This document shows positions 50,380 to 59,856 of a stretch of DNA of 63,315 nucleotides, piece after piece. Origin of the DNA: Bacteroidaceae bacterium. Lineage in GTDB: Bacteria; Bacteroidota; Bacteroidia; Bacteroidales; Bacteroidaceae. The DNA lies in the NCBI GenBank assembly GCA_024401275.1, contig JAKSLJ010000017.1, forward strand, positions 1-63,315. The letters run 5' to 3'. A program made the translations under genes and the position numbers. How positions within the stretch are numbered: the stretch's first letter is position 1; each line of letters begins with the position of its first letter. A model generated the notes under the pieces. The model ran no database searches, was not told where the DNA came from, and saw nothing but the letters and a program-made list of their open reading frames with translations.

Positions 50380-52053
50380 ATGGTAAAAGGATTGAAAAGC
50401 CCAGAGTACATTTTCGAGTCAAGCTGGGAAGTTTGCAACAAAGTTGGCGGTATTTATACCGTACTCTCTACTCGCGCAAAAACTCTTCAGGAAACACACA
50501 AGGACAAGGTTATTTTTATTGGTCCTGACTGCTGGGGAGAGAAGCCATGCCCTTATTTTAAGGAAGACAAGAAACTTTTGGCTGATTGGCGAAAGAAGGC
50601 TGACGATGAAGGCCTTCTCGTGAAGGTTGGTCGCTGGATGATTCCTGGCGAACCAATTGCCATTCTCGTTGATTTCCAACCTTATTTCGTCAAGAAGAAC
50701 GAGATCTACGGTTGGCTTTGGGAGAACTATAAGGTTGACTCCCTACACGCTTACGGCGACTACGACGAGGCATCAATGTTCTCTTACGCAGCAGCTCTCG
50801 TTGTGGAAAGCTTCTACAACTTCTGTCTTGACGATGACACACAGTGCATCTATCAGGCAAACGAATGGATGACTGGTCTTGGCGCTCTCTACATCAACAA
50901 GAAGCTCCCACAGATCGGTACAATCTTCACTACCCACGCAACTTCTATTGGTCGTTCAATAGCCGGTAACAACAAGCCTCTCTACGACTACCTCTTCGCT
51001 TACAACGGCGACCAGATGGCAGGAGAGCTCAATATGCAGAGCAAGCACTCTATCGAAAAGCAGACAGCAATGCACGTTGACTGCTTCACAACCGTTTCTG
51101 ACATCACTGCTCGCGAGTGCAAGGAGTTGATGGACAAGGAGGTTGACGTTGTTCTTCCTAACGGTTTCGAGGATGACTTCGTGCCACGCGGTGCTGCCTT
51201 CACTCGCAAGCGCAATGCTGCCCGCAAGCGCATCTTCGAGATTGCAAACGCTCTCACAGGCGAGACTTACGATAAGGACACTATCGTTGTATCTACTTCT
51301 GGTCGCTACGAGTTCCGCAACAAGGGTGTGGATGTTTTCATTGAGTCAATGAATCGCCTTCTCCGTGACCAGCGCATTGCCGACAAGAAGATTCTTGCCT
51401 TCATCGAAGTGCCAGGATGGGTTGGCGAACCTCGTCAGGATCTCCAGGAGCGTCTTAAACAGAAGAAGACTTTCGACACAGCTCTCGACTGTCCACTCAT
51501 CACTCACTGGCTCCACAACATGTCTCATGACAACGTGCTCGGACAGCTCAAGTACCTTGATATGTGGAACCGCAAGGAAGACCGTGTAAAGATCATCTTC
51601 CTCCCTTGCTACCTCACTGGTGATGACGGTATCGTTGACATGAAGTATTACGATGTGGTTCTCGGCAACGACCTCTGCATCTACCCTTCTTACTACGAGC
51701 CATGGGGCTACACTCCACTCGAGGCAGTAGCATTCAAGGTGCCTTGCATCACGACAGACCTCGCAGGTTTCGGTCTTTGGGCAAACACAGTCTTCGGTCA
51801 CTATGGCGAACTCAAGGACGGTGTAAAGGTTATCCACCGTACAGACTACAACTTCTCTGAGGTTGCAGACTATATTAAGGATACTGTCGTTGAATACGCT
51901 CTCATGACAGATGCCGACCGCAAGAAGTGTCGCGCTGCTGCCGAGAAGCTTTCAAAGAAGGCTCTCTGGAGCGAGTTCATCCAGTATTACCACAAGGCTT
52001 ACGACATCGCCCTCACTAAGGCTGATGCGAGAAAGAAGGTGCTCAAGAAATAA
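50380..52053 (+). CDS. Glycogen synthase, GT3-like
   Basis: 557 residues. The start MVKGLKSPEYIFESSWEVCN leads to KVGGIYTVLSTRA (21-33), the donor-binding KxGG region. The middle has FTTHATSIGRSIAGN and VLPNGFEDDF. The C-terminal part has YPSYYEPWGYTPLEAVAFKV with the catalytic EPWGxTPLE motif. The length and motif order match the fungal/animal-type (GT3) glycogen synthase common in Bacteroidetes, which elongates alpha-1,4-glucan from a nucleotide-glucose. The glucan phosphorylase gene follows, together making and mobilising glycogen. Codon use is strongly biased, implying high expression. Confidence 0.92.
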   Translation: MVKGLKSPEYIFESSWEVCNKVGGIYTVLSTRAKTLQETHKDKVIFIGPDCWGEKPCPYFKEDKKLLADWRKKADDEGLLVKVGRWMIPGEPIAILVDFQPYFVKKNEIYGWLWENYKVDSLHAYGDYDEASMFSYAAALVVESFYNFCLDDDTQCIYQANEWMTGLGALYINKKLPQIGTIFTTHATSIGRSIAGNNKPLYDYLFAYNGDQMAGELNMQSKHSIEKQTAMHVDCFTTVSDITARECKELMDKEVDVVLPNGFEDDFVPRGAAFTRKRNAARKRIFEIANALTGETYDKDTIVVSTSGRYEFRNKGVDVFIESMNRLLRDQRIADKKILAFIEVPGWVGEPRQDLQERLKQKKTFDTALDCPLITHWLHNMSHDNVLGQLKYLDMWNRKEDRVKIIFLPCYLTGDDGIVDMKYYDVVLGNDLCIYPSYYEPWGYTPLEAVAFKVPCITTDLAGFGLWANTVFGHYGELKDGVKVIHRTDYNFSEVADYIKDTVVEYALMTDADRKKCRAAAEKLSKKALWSEFIQYYHKAYDIALTKADARKKVLKK

Positions 52054-52391
52054 AAACAGACCTTCCCCCAGCAGCCCCACCCCCAGCCCCTCCCTTGGGA
52101 GTGGAGGAATTAGTAATAAGCGGGCTGAAAGCCCAATGAGCCACATAGCCCAATGGCAAGCGAAGCGACGCCTTGGGTTTGAAAACGGAATGATGATGGA
52201 ACGCCCTGAAAGGGCAAAAGCATAAACCGTAATATAACGCTGTTGCCCTTACAGGGCGCATTTTCCACCATCAAAACATCCCAGGGTGACGCTTCGCTCT
52301 GCCCTGGGCTATGGAGATTAAAGCCTTTCAGGCTAATCATTTCCATAAAACCAAAACATTCGCATATAACATTAATAAATATATAAACATT
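52054..52391. other. Palindrome-rich spacer between glycogen synthase and phosphorylase genes
   Basis: A G-rich repeat (52056-52110), then a row of short GC hairpins: CGGGCTGAAAGCCC (about 52120-52133), CGCCCTGAAAGGGC, TTGCCCTTACAGGGCG (about 52241-52258), CCCAGGG...CCCTGGG (52280-52311) and AAAGCCTTTCAGGCT (52320-52334). No coding frame or clear promoter. These are typical dispersed Bacteroidetes intergenic repeats and could terminate or stabilise mRNA. Confidence 0.65.
52056..52110. repeat. G-rich palindromic repeat after the glycogen synthase gene
   Basis: Runs CCCCCAGCAGCCCC, CCCCCAGCCCC and CTCCC(TT)GGGAG, related to the other copies. Confidence 0.6.
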
Positions 52392-54950
52392 ATGAAAATC
52401 AAAGCTAACTACGTTAACGCCTCTCAGTGGAAGGAGACTGCTGTAAAGTCTAATCTTCCTGAACCATTGAAGTGTCTCGACGAAATCGCTCACAACCTCT
52501 GGTGGGTTTGGAACTATGAAGCTCGTGACCTTTGGCGTGCTCTCGACGAAGACCTCTACGAAGAGGTTGAACACAACCCAGTACTCCTCCTTCAGCGCCT
52601 CTCTTACCAGCGTCTCGAGGAAATCACTCAGGACAAGAAGCTCATGAAGCAGGTTAACGACCTCTACAAGCTCTTCCGTGAGTATATGGATGTTAAGCCA
52701 GACGCAACTCGTCCTTCAGTAGCTTACCTCTGTATGGAGTACGGTATCTCACAGGTACTTAAGATCTACTCTGGTGGTCTCGGTATGCTTGCTGGTGACT
52801 ACCTCAAGGAGGCTTCTGACTCTAATGTTGATATGTGTGCTGTTGGTTTCCTCTATCGTTTCGGTTACTTCAAGCAGAGCCTCTCTATGGATGGCCAGCA
52901 GATTGCCGTTTACGATGCTCAGGACTTCAACACTCTCCCTATCGAGCGTCAGCTTGACCAGAACGGCAACCCACTCGTTGTTGACGTTCCTTACGTGAAC
53001 TACACTGTTCACGCTTACGTATGGCGTGCAAATGTAGGTCGTATCTCTCTCTACCTCCTCGATACAGACAACGAACTCAACTCTGAGTACGACCGTCCAA
53101 TCACTCACGCTCTCTACGGTGGTGACTGGGAGAACCGTCTCAAGCAGGAGATTCTCCTCGGTATCGGTGGTGTTCTTACTCTCAAGGCTCTCGGTATCAA
53201 GAAGGATATCTACCACTGTAACGAAGGTCACGCTGCTCTCGCTAACGTTCAGCGTCTCGTTGACTACATCAAGGAAGGTTACTCATTCAATGAGGCTATG
53301 GAACTCGTTCGTGTATCAGGTCTTTACACTTGCCACACTCCAGTTCCTGCTGGTCACGACTACTTCGACGAGGCTCTCTTCGGCAAGTACATGGGTGGCT
53401 ACGCTCAGCTCCTCGGCATCTCTTGGGATGAGTTCATCGGCATGGGTCGTACAAACCCAGACGACAAGGGCGAGAAGTTCTCTATGTCAACTTTCGCTAT
53501 CAACACTTGCCAGGGCGTAAACGGTGTATCTAAGCTCCACGGCTGGGTATCACAGAAGATGTTCGCTGGCATCTGGAACGGATACCTCCCAGAAGAGAAC
53601 TCTGTAGGTTATGTAACTAACGGTGTTCACTTCCCAACATGGTGTGCTACTGAAATGCGCAAGATCTACGCTAAGTATCTCGACGCTAACTACTATAATG
53701 ATCAGTCAAACGCTGAACTCTGGCAGGGCATCTACAACTGTCCAGACGAGGAACTTTGGGCTACTCGTATGGCTCTCAAGGTTAAGCTCGCTGACTACAT
53801 CAAGGTTAAGTTCCGTGAGACATGGCTCAAGAACCAGGGCGACCCTTCACGCGTTGTTTCTCTCCTCGAGAAGATCAACCCTAACGGTCTTACTATCGGT
53901 TTCTGCCGTCGTTTCGCTACTTACAAGCGTGCTCACCTCCTCTTCACAGACCTTGAGCGTCTTGCTAAGATCGTCAACAACCCACTCTATCCTGTTACAT
54001 TCCTCTTCGCAGGTAAGGCTCACCCAGCTGATGGTGCTGGTCAGGGCTTGATCAAGAAGATCTACGAGATTTCTCAGCGTCCTGAGTTCCTCGGCAAGAT
54101 TATCTTCCTTGAGGACTACGACCAGCGTCTCGCACGTCGTCTCGTTTCAGGTGTTGATATCTGGATGAACACTCCAACTCGTCCTCTCGAGGCTTCTGGT
54201 ACATCAGGCGAGAAGGCAGAGATGAACGGTGTTGTAAACCTCTCAGTTCTTGACGGTTGGTGGTACGAAGGTTACCGCGAAGGTGCTGGTTGGGCTCTCA
54301 CAGAGAAGCGTACTTACCAGAACCAGGGTTACCAGGATCAGCTCGACGCTGCTACTATCTACGGTCTCCTCGAGAACGAGATCATGCCTCTCTACTACAA
54401 CAAGAACAAGAAGGGCTACTCAGAGGGTTGGTTGAAGGTTATCAAGAACTCTATCGCTCAGATCGCTCCTCACTACACAATGAAGCGTCAGCTCGACGAC
54501 TACTACACTCGTTTCTACTGCCCACAGGCTGAGCGTGCTGCTAAGCTCATGGCTGACAACAACAAGGTAGCTAAGGAAATCGCTGCTTGGAAGGAACTCG
54601 TTGCAGAGCGTTGGGACAACATCAACGTTGTTGCTTCTACTACTGAGGTTCCTGCTACAGGCATGGAGACAGGTAAGAAGTACAAGATTTCGTACACTAT
54701 CGACGAGCAGGGTCTCAACGATGTTGTAGGTCTTGAGTTCGTTGCCATCAAGACTGACGCTAACGGCGAGGACAAGATTCTTGCTATCCACCCATTCGAG
54801 CTCGTTAAGCAGGAAGGCAATCTCTACACATTCGAGACTATTTGCCAGGCTGAGCACGCAGGTACATTCAAGACTGCTGTCCGCATGTACCCTAAGAACG
54901 ATCTCCTCCCACACCGTCAGGACTTCGCTTACGTGAAGTGGATCGGCTAA
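52392..54950 (+). CDS. glgP: Alpha-glucan (glycogen) phosphorylase, DUF3417 type
   Basis: 852 residues from ATG 52392 ([20 protein letters not shown]); the frame upstream to 52311 covers repeats and is rejected. The DUF3417 N-terminus has [20 protein letters not shown]. The GT35 core has [20 protein letters not shown], and the PLP-binding Lys608 is in [20 protein letters not shown]. The C-terminal part is a beta-rich addition (about 740-850). It releases glucose-1-phosphate from alpha-1,4-glucan. Codon choice is extremely uniform (CTC, GGT, CGT, AAG), the strongest bias in the window, so it is probably very highly expressed. Confidence 0.95.
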   Translation: MKIKANYVNASQWKETAVKSNLPEPLKCLDEIAHNLWWVWNYEARDLWRALDEDLYEEVEHNPVLLLQRLSYQRLEEITQDKKLMKQVNDLYKLFREYMDVKPDATRPSVAYLCMEYGISQVLKIYSGGLGMLAGDYLKEASDSNVDMCAVGFLYRFGYFKQSLSMDGQQIAVYDAQDFNTLPIERQLDQNGNPLVVDVPYVNYTVHAYVWRANVGRISLYLLDTDNELNSEYDRPITHALYGGDWENRLKQEILLGIGGVLTLKALGIKKDIYHCNEGHAALANVQRLVDYIKEGYSFNEAMELVRVSGLYTCHTPVPAGHDYFDEALFGKYMGGYAQLLGISWDEFIGMGRTNPDDKGEKFSMSTFAINTCQGVNGVSKLHGWVSQKMFAGIWNGYLPEENSVGYVTNGVHFPTWCATEMRKIYAKYLDANYYNDQSNAELWQGIYNCPDEELWATRMALKVKLADYIKVKFRETWLKNQGDPSRVVSLLEKINPNGLTIGFCRRFATYKRAHLLFTDLERLAKIVNNPLYPVTFLFAGKAHPADGAGQGLIKKIYEISQRPEFLGKIIFLEDYDQRLARRLVSGVDIWMNTPTRPLEASGTSGEKAEMNGVVNLSVLDGWWYEGYREGAGWALTEKRTYQNQGYQDQLDAATIYGLLENEIMPLYYNKNKKGYSEGWLKVIKNSIAQIAPHYTMKRQLDDYYTRFYCPQAERAAKLMADNNKVAKEIAAWKELVAERWDNINVVASTTEVPATGMETGKKYKISYTIDEQGLNDVVGLEFVAIKTDANGEDKILAIHPFELVKQEGNLYTFETICQAEHAGTFKTAVRMYPKNDLLPHRQDFAYVKWIG

Positions 54951-54972
54951 TTTTCGAAGAAATCATAATAGC

Positions 54973-55008
54973 AAAAGGAGCGGTATCGAAAGGTATCGCT
55001 CCTTTGTT
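54973..55008 (+). terminator. Intrinsic terminator after glgP
   Basis: AAAGGAGCG and CGCTCCTTT arms with inner GTATCGAAAGGTAT, followed by TTGTTGTT. Confidence 0.85.
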
Positions 55009-55091
55009 GTTATAAGGAAACACATTGGGTTGCAGCTGAACAATTTTGCGCCCAACATAATACCATAAAAGAAAAAAATCTCTCTTTTTGT

Positions 55092-55122
55092 TTTGTGGTT
55101 ATTTTATTTTTATGTAACTTTG
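55092..55122 (+). promoter_or_regulatory. Consensus promoter before the truncated AlbA_2 gene
   Basis: TTTG at 55092-55095, 19 bases, TAACTTTG at 55115-55122. Transcription would start near 55130. Confidence 0.8.
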
Positions 55123-55158
55123 CCGCCAGAATCATTCTGATAAGAGTCTTCATAAGCA

Positions 55159-55818
55159 GTGTACAGCGTGAGTTTGCCGAGGAGCGTCAGCTACTCTGCA
55201 AATATCTCCGTGAGACTTGAGGTTTGGAATCCAGGCATATTGCCTTATGGTTTGACTATACCGCAACTGGAAGAACCTCACAAATCGCAGCCACGCAATC
55301 CTCTCATTGCCGAACCGATGTTCTTGAAAGGCTACATTGAGAAAGCTGGTACAGGAACAGAAGACATCATCAGCAAGTGCGAGAACTATGGACTCGAAAG
55401 ACCCGTTTTCCGTCAAGATTCCGACTTCAAGGTCACAATATGGAGAAAGCAAGTGATAGAGAAAACGAATGAAGTGATACTGAAAACGGACGAAGTGGGC
55501 CAGAAAAACGGTGAAGTGATACTGAAAACCGATGAAGTGATACTGAAAACGGACGAAGTGACCCAGAAAAGAATAGAAGTGGACCACAAAATTGAGCAAC
55601 TGTCACAGAAAGCCGTGCAACTGTCACAGAAACTGTCACAGAAAACCATAGAGAGTGTTCTATATAGCATTTATAATGATGCGTATATATCAGCACCGAC
55701 AATGGCAAAGCTTGCAGGAACATCTATACCTACAGTTAAACGCTACCTCGGTTTCCTCACTAATAAAAAAATCAAAGATTATGAGAAATTTTGTAGTTAC
55801 ATTACTAATTATATTTAG
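55159..55818 (+). pseudogene. Truncated AlbA_2/HATPase_c_4 regulator (C-terminal half only)
   Basis: 219 residues. Homology to the family starts abruptly at about residue 16 with RLEVWNPGILPYGLTIPQLE and continues through NPLIAEPMFLKGYIEKAGTG and TEDIISKCENYGLE. The AlbA_2 domain and the first part of the ATPase fold are missing. After this come heptad units of 7 residues (VILKTDE, VGQKNGE, VTQKRIE, LSQKAVQ) and a winged-helix tail with PTMAKLAGTSIPTVKRYL. A complete promoter sits just before it, so the fragment is probably transcribed. Its last 38 bases overlap the next gene. It may be a deletion remnant or, less likely, a short functional regulator. Confidence 0.7.
55452..55645 (+). repeat. 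21-base tandem repeat encoding heptads
   Basis: Units such as GAAGTGATACTGAAAACGGA occur about eight times in varied form, coding for VILKTDE-like heptads. A looser version of the same idea is in the AlbA_2 gene at 7150-7345. Confidence 0.75.
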
Positions 55819-57559
55819 CATTGGGCTAAATGCACAGTCAATAATATATAGAAATATAATTATTGATGACATTTGTTATAATTTATATGATGATAATACA
55901 GGGGAAGTGTCTGTAAACTTTAACAAATGCTTTGAAGGTGATATGGTTATTCCTGAAACCATCGAATACGACGGTGAAACATATACAGTGACAAGAATTG
56001 GCTATTGCAGGGCTGATTATATAACAAATGTCTATATCCCCAAAACTGTCACATCGATAAACAAACAATCTTTTGAAGTATATAATGTTATATCAGAGAT
56101 TCTATCAAAAGAACCAGAATGTTATCTTGATAATTTCTATGTAGCAGAAGACAATCCTTCTTTCACCTCAGTAGATGGAGTTCTGTATAATAAGGAATTG
56201 ACAAGAATAATAAAATATCCACGTGGTCGAAAAGGTGCTTACCGAGTGTTAGATGGAACCAAATATAGTGCGGAAAGATGTTTTGAACAATGTATAAATC
56301 TTACAGAAATAACTCTACCTGCCTCATATCAAGGTCTTAAATCAGATGACGGATATAATCTAGTAGGAGAAAAAATTTTTAATGGGTGCAGAAAGTTGGA
56401 AAATATCTATTCTGATGCCTCGTTTAATGGCGTATATGGTTATGTGTCTGTAAATGGTGTATTATATTCATACGCTAATACATGGTATGGGTGGATAATG
56501 AAGGAAACGCCTGATCGAGTTGAAGAATTTAATAATTTTGTAGGAAGTGACATTTGGTATGTATGGGAATTGGATCAATATCCTCCAGGTCGTAAGAATG
56601 AAACATATAAGATTGAAGATGCTCCTGAAGGCTATAACGTAGTTAGTATTGGTTCACTTAATGGTTGTTCATATCTAAGAGAAATACAAATGCCTGACAT
56701 GCCAACGGTGATAGGACAATTAGCATTTGCGGAGTGCATGTCACTAGAAAAAATAGATTTATCTAAAGTGATGCATATTGATAGTGGTGCGTTTTCTGAT
56801 TGTATTGGACTTAAACTTATCAATCTATCTAATCCTCTTATTGAAGAATTACCAATAGGTGTATTTTCAGGTTGTAAATCACTAGAAGAAATAGAATTTC
56901 CAGAAAACTTGAGAATAATAAACAATCATGCACTATCTGAATGTTCATCGCTTAAAAGTTTTATCCTTCCAAAAAGCGTCACTCATTGTGGCGCAGAAAT
57001 AGTGAAAGGTTGCAGTGCGTTATCATCTCTTGCTGTTGATAAAGACAATCCTATTTATGATAGCCGTGAGAATTGTAATGCCATCATTGAGACTGCGACT
57101 AACAAAATGATTGTTGCTATGAAGAATACTTTTATTCCAGAAACAGTGACTTCCATAGGTGATTTTTCATTTTATAACTTAGCTATATCTCAACTGACAA
57201 TTCCTGCCAGTGTTGATAGTATTGGTGAGCTGGGACTTTTTTTCCATTCACCATCACCAGAAATTATATCATTAACGTGTCTAAGAAATACTCCTCCATC
57301 TTTGTCAAACTCATATTCGCTACCATTTTCTCATAGTTGCATCATACATGTTCTTCCTGGATGCAAAGCGGCGTATGAAAATGCAGAAATATGGAAGGAC
57401 TATACAATTATAGATGATGCAATAGCGAATATACGTCCAGTTTCATTTGAAAGGGAAACGTATATTTATGATCTGACAGGAAAAGTCGGCACTCAGTTGC
57501 AACAAGTTCCGCATATAATAATAAAGAACGGGAAGAAGTATATGGTGACGAAAAAGTAA
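55781..57559 (+). CDS. BspA-like leucine-rich repeat secreted protein
   Basis: 592 residues from ATG 55781 (MRNFVVTLLIIFSIGLNAQS). A signal peptide of about 18 residues is followed by LRR_5 units (YVTRIGYCRADYI-like TVTRIGYCRADYITNVYIP, FAECMSLEKIDLSKV, FSGCKSLEEIEFPENLRIIN). The C-terminal segment YIYDLTGKVGTQLQQVPHII, then IKNGKKYMV, looks like the Por/T9SS-type sorting domain of Prevotella surface proteins. Such proteins mediate adhesion. The gene is distinctly AT-rich compared with the neighbours. The upstream in-frame extension to 55655 is rejected because it lies inside the AlbA_2 remnant. Confidence 0.88.
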   Translation: MRNFVVTLLIIFSIGLNAQSIIYRNIIIDDICYNLYDDNTGEVSVNFNKCFEGDMVIPETIEYDGETYTVTRIGYCRADYITNVYIPKTVTSINKQSFEVYNVISEILSKEPECYLDNFYVAEDNPSFTSVDGVLYNKELTRIIKYPRGRKGAYRVLDGTKYSAERCFEQCINLTEITLPASYQGLKSDDGYNLVGEKIFNGCRKLENIYSDASFNGVYGYVSVNGVLYSYANTWYGWIMKETPDRVEEFNNFVGSDIWYVWELDQYPPGRKNETYKIEDAPEGYNVVSIGSLNGCSYLREIQMPDMPTVIGQLAFAECMSLEKIDLSKVMHIDSGAFSDCIGLKLINLSNPLIEELPIGVFSGCKSLEEIEFPENLRIINNHALSECSSLKSFILPKSVTHCGAEIVKGCSALSSLAVDKDNPIYDSRENCNAIIETATNKMIVAMKNTFIPETVTSIGDFSFYNLAISQLTIPASVDSIGELGLFFHSPSPEIISLTCLRNTPPSLSNSYSLPFSHSCIIHVLPGCKAAYENAEIWKDYTIIDDAIANIRPVSFERETYIYDLTGKVGTQLQQVPHIIIKNGKKYMVTKK

Positions 57560-57816
57560 TATTATACCCTCTCGTGACATAACCATAAACGAAAGGACAG
57601 GGAATAGGTCACTGTACCTCAAAATGTGACAAGGGGCGGTTAACCTTCATAAAAAACAACACAATGTAGGTCACAAATCGATGCAATTATAAGCAATTAT
57701 TGTTAATAAAACGAAATAAATGTTCCGAAAGTATTAGATATTTGAATAAAAATTGTAACTTTGCGCTCAAATGAGCGCGATAACGAAACGGAGTCGCCAA
57801 ACACCCAAACCTCAAG
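57560..57816. other. Spacer before the AAA/PDDEXK gene
   Basis: AT-rich. TAACTTTG at 57756-57763 is a likely -7 box for the next gene (ATG 57817), but there is no good -33. GTGACA and GGTCAC motifs recur at 57572, 57609, 57626 and 57669 without a clear pattern. Confidence 0.5.
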
Positions 57817-59424
57817 ATGAGCAAATTCAAATATCCTGTAGATACTGACCAGTTCCAGAGAATAAGGGAAGATGGTATGTTGTATGTTGACAAGACAGAC
57901 ATGATGTACGACCTTGTCAACAAATACCGTTATGTATTCCTTGCCCGCCCACGTCGTTTCGGAAAAACCCTTCTTTGCAACACCTTCAAGGCATATTTCC
58001 AAGGACAAAAGGAGCTGTTTGAAGGACTGAAAGTGATGGAACTCGAAAAGGAATGGAAGACATACCCTGTGCTGCACTTTGACATGAGTGCTATGCGTAA
58101 CTGCGCCACGCTGAAGGACATGAGTGATGTGCTTGATGCTATGCTCGAAAAATATGAGACTCTCTATGGAACATCAAAGCGAATAAATCAGTTTGGTTCG
58201 CGTTTCGACCAGCTCATTCGTCATATACATGACACTCAAGGCAAGAAGGTTGTCGTAATCATTGATGAATACGACACACCAATGATGCGCAATCTATATA
58301 ATGAAGAGATTCTTGACGGTTTGCGTACGATGCTGCGTGGCTTTTACCAAACAGTAAAGTTTGATGGCGCATACCTCAAGTTTGTTTTTTTTACTGGTGT
58401 GACAAAATTCTCTCAATTGAGCATTTTCTCCGAGCTGAACAATCTGAATCAGATTTCCATGGACGACGAGTATTCGGGCTTATGTGGAATCACGCAAGAC
58501 GAACTTGACACCGTGCTTCATCCATGTGTTGAGGAATATGCCGATAGACTTGGAATATCTGTTGATGAAGCCTACGCATTGCTCAAGAAGAATTACGATG
58601 GTTATCATTTTTCCAGAAACAGCAAGGATGTATATGCACCATTCAGTTTGCTGAGAGCTCTAAGCAAGGGAACAACCGATCACTACTGGTTCGAATCAGG
58701 CACCACTACCTCACTGATAGAGCATCTCAAACATCATCCAAAGTTCAACCCTCTTGATTTTGACGGAGTGGAACTGTCGCTTACGGACTTTAACACTCCA
58801 TGTGAGAGCGCAAGCACACCGATACCGCTACTTTACCAAAGCGGCTATCTCACCATTGCTTCATACGACCGAGAGTATGACTGCTATACGCTTCATTTTC
58901 CGAACTATGAAGTCCGTCAAGGTATGGTCAGCTGTATGGCAAACTATCTGATGGATACTGACGACTTGGAGCAAAACGCTACAATCCTTGCAATGGCTCG
59001 TGCTTTGAGAGGCGGTGACCTGTCTGGTGCCCTCACCCATCTCCGTTCCTACATAGCAGGAATTCCTTACGATATAATCACCAAAAAGGAATGGATGGCG
59101 AGGAAGAAGCGCGAGGCGTTCTACAAATTGCTCCTATACGTTGTATTCTCACTGCTCAACAGCAAGGTCGATACCGAAGTGAAGAGCATCCTCGGTCGTG
59201 CAGATGTAGTCATCAAGACCAAAACCGACATCTATGTTCTTGAACTGAAGGTAGATGATACGGTAGAGAATGCCCTTGCCCAGATTGACGATAAGGGATA
59301 TACCATTCAGTACGAAGCAGACGGCAGAAAAGTAACAAAGTGCGGTGTCTCGATTTCTTCTGAAGAGCGTAATATAACCCATTGGCGAATCGTTGATGCA
59401 GACGGCAACATTATTAGTGTGTGA
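57817..59424 (+). CDS. AAA-ATPase-like protein with C-terminal PD-(D/E)XK domain (DUF1703)
   Basis: 535 residues. The start MSKFKYPVDTDQFQRIREDG leads to LARPRRFGKTLLCNTFKAYF (Walker A variant, Lys50) and VVVIIDEYDTPMMRNL (Walker B). The C-terminal nuclease-like domain has KSILGRADVVIKTKTDIYVL followed by ELK, which fits the PD-(D/E)XK_9 pattern. Proteins of this type are very abundant, multicopy and horizontally mobile in Bacteroidetes and anaerobes; their function is unsettled. It has its own -7 box and stands alone. Confidence 0.92.
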   Translation: MSKFKYPVDTDQFQRIREDGMLYVDKTDMMYDLVNKYRYVFLARPRRFGKTLLCNTFKAYFQGQKELFEGLKVMELEKEWKTYPVLHFDMSAMRNCATLKDMSDVLDAMLEKYETLYGTSKRINQFGSRFDQLIRHIHDTQGKKVVVIIDEYDTPMMRNLYNEEILDGLRTMLRGFYQTVKFDGAYLKFVFFTGVTKFSQLSIFSELNNLNQISMDDEYSGLCGITQDELDTVLHPCVEEYADRLGISVDEAYALLKKNYDGYHFSRNSKDVYAPFSLLRALSKGTTDHYWFESGTTTSLIEHLKHHPKFNPLDFDGVELSLTDFNTPCESASTPIPLLYQSGYLTIASYDREYDCYTLHFPNYEVRQGMVSCMANYLMDTDDLEQNATILAMARALRGGDLSGALTHLRSYIAGIPYDIITKKEWMARKKREAFYKLLLYVVFSLLNSKVDTEVKSILGRADVVIKTKTDIYVLELKVDDTVENALAQIDDKGYTIQYEADGRKVTKCGVSISSEERNITHWRIVDADGNIISV

Positions 59425-59500
59425 CAAGGGAGTTTATGATGTGTCATCCTTAGGAAGAAAAATCTTATATTTTTGCAATATACATCTACAAAATATCCGA

Positions 59501-59785
59501 TTACTTCTTCTCTATCTCGTAACCAATCTTCTTGAAGGCAGCTACAAAGTCTTCGTAGGTTGCCTTGTTGTTATTGTAGATGATAGTCACGGTCTGATCA
59601 GGGACGGAAGTAGTGATCTTCTTTGTACCTTTTACGAAACGGATGTTAGACTTGATTTTGTTCTCGCAACCTTCGCAGTGCATTACTGGTGTTGTTGTCA
59701 CTACGAGAGTATCGACAGTCTTGTCGGCAGCACTGACAGTGAGTGTACCGAGTGCCATAATGGCAAGGAAAAGGAGTTTTTTCAT
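59501..59785 (-). CDS. Periplasmic heavy-metal-associated (HMA) domain protein
   Basis: 94 residues. The signal peptide MKKLLFLAIMALGTLTVSA is followed by one HMA domain with the metal-binding CxxC at MHCEGCENKIK (Cys37, Cys40) and a ferredoxin-like beta-alpha-beta pattern ending FVAAFKKIGYEIEKK. It probably binds Cu(I) or another soft metal in the periplasm. It lies 68 bases after a TonB receptor gene and is likely its cotranscribed partner. Confidence 0.9.
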   Translation of the reverse strand: MKKLLFLAIMALGTLTVSAADKTVDTLVVTTTPVMHCEGCENKIKSNIRFVKGTKKITTSVPDQTVTIIYNNNKATYEDFVAAFKKIGYEIEKK

Positions 59786-59819
59786 ATTAAATAATAAATA
59801 AATTCTTACCGAAGGAGTC

Positions 59820-59856
59820 TATTAAAAGTTCCCCCCTCGGGGGCTAGGGGGCTTTA
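59820..59856. repeat. G-rich palindromic repeat between the TonB receptor and HMA genes
   Basis: CTATTAAAAGTTCCCCCC, TCGGGGGCTAGGGGGC, then TTTAG. It matches the copy at 11304-11359 closely. Confidence 0.8.
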
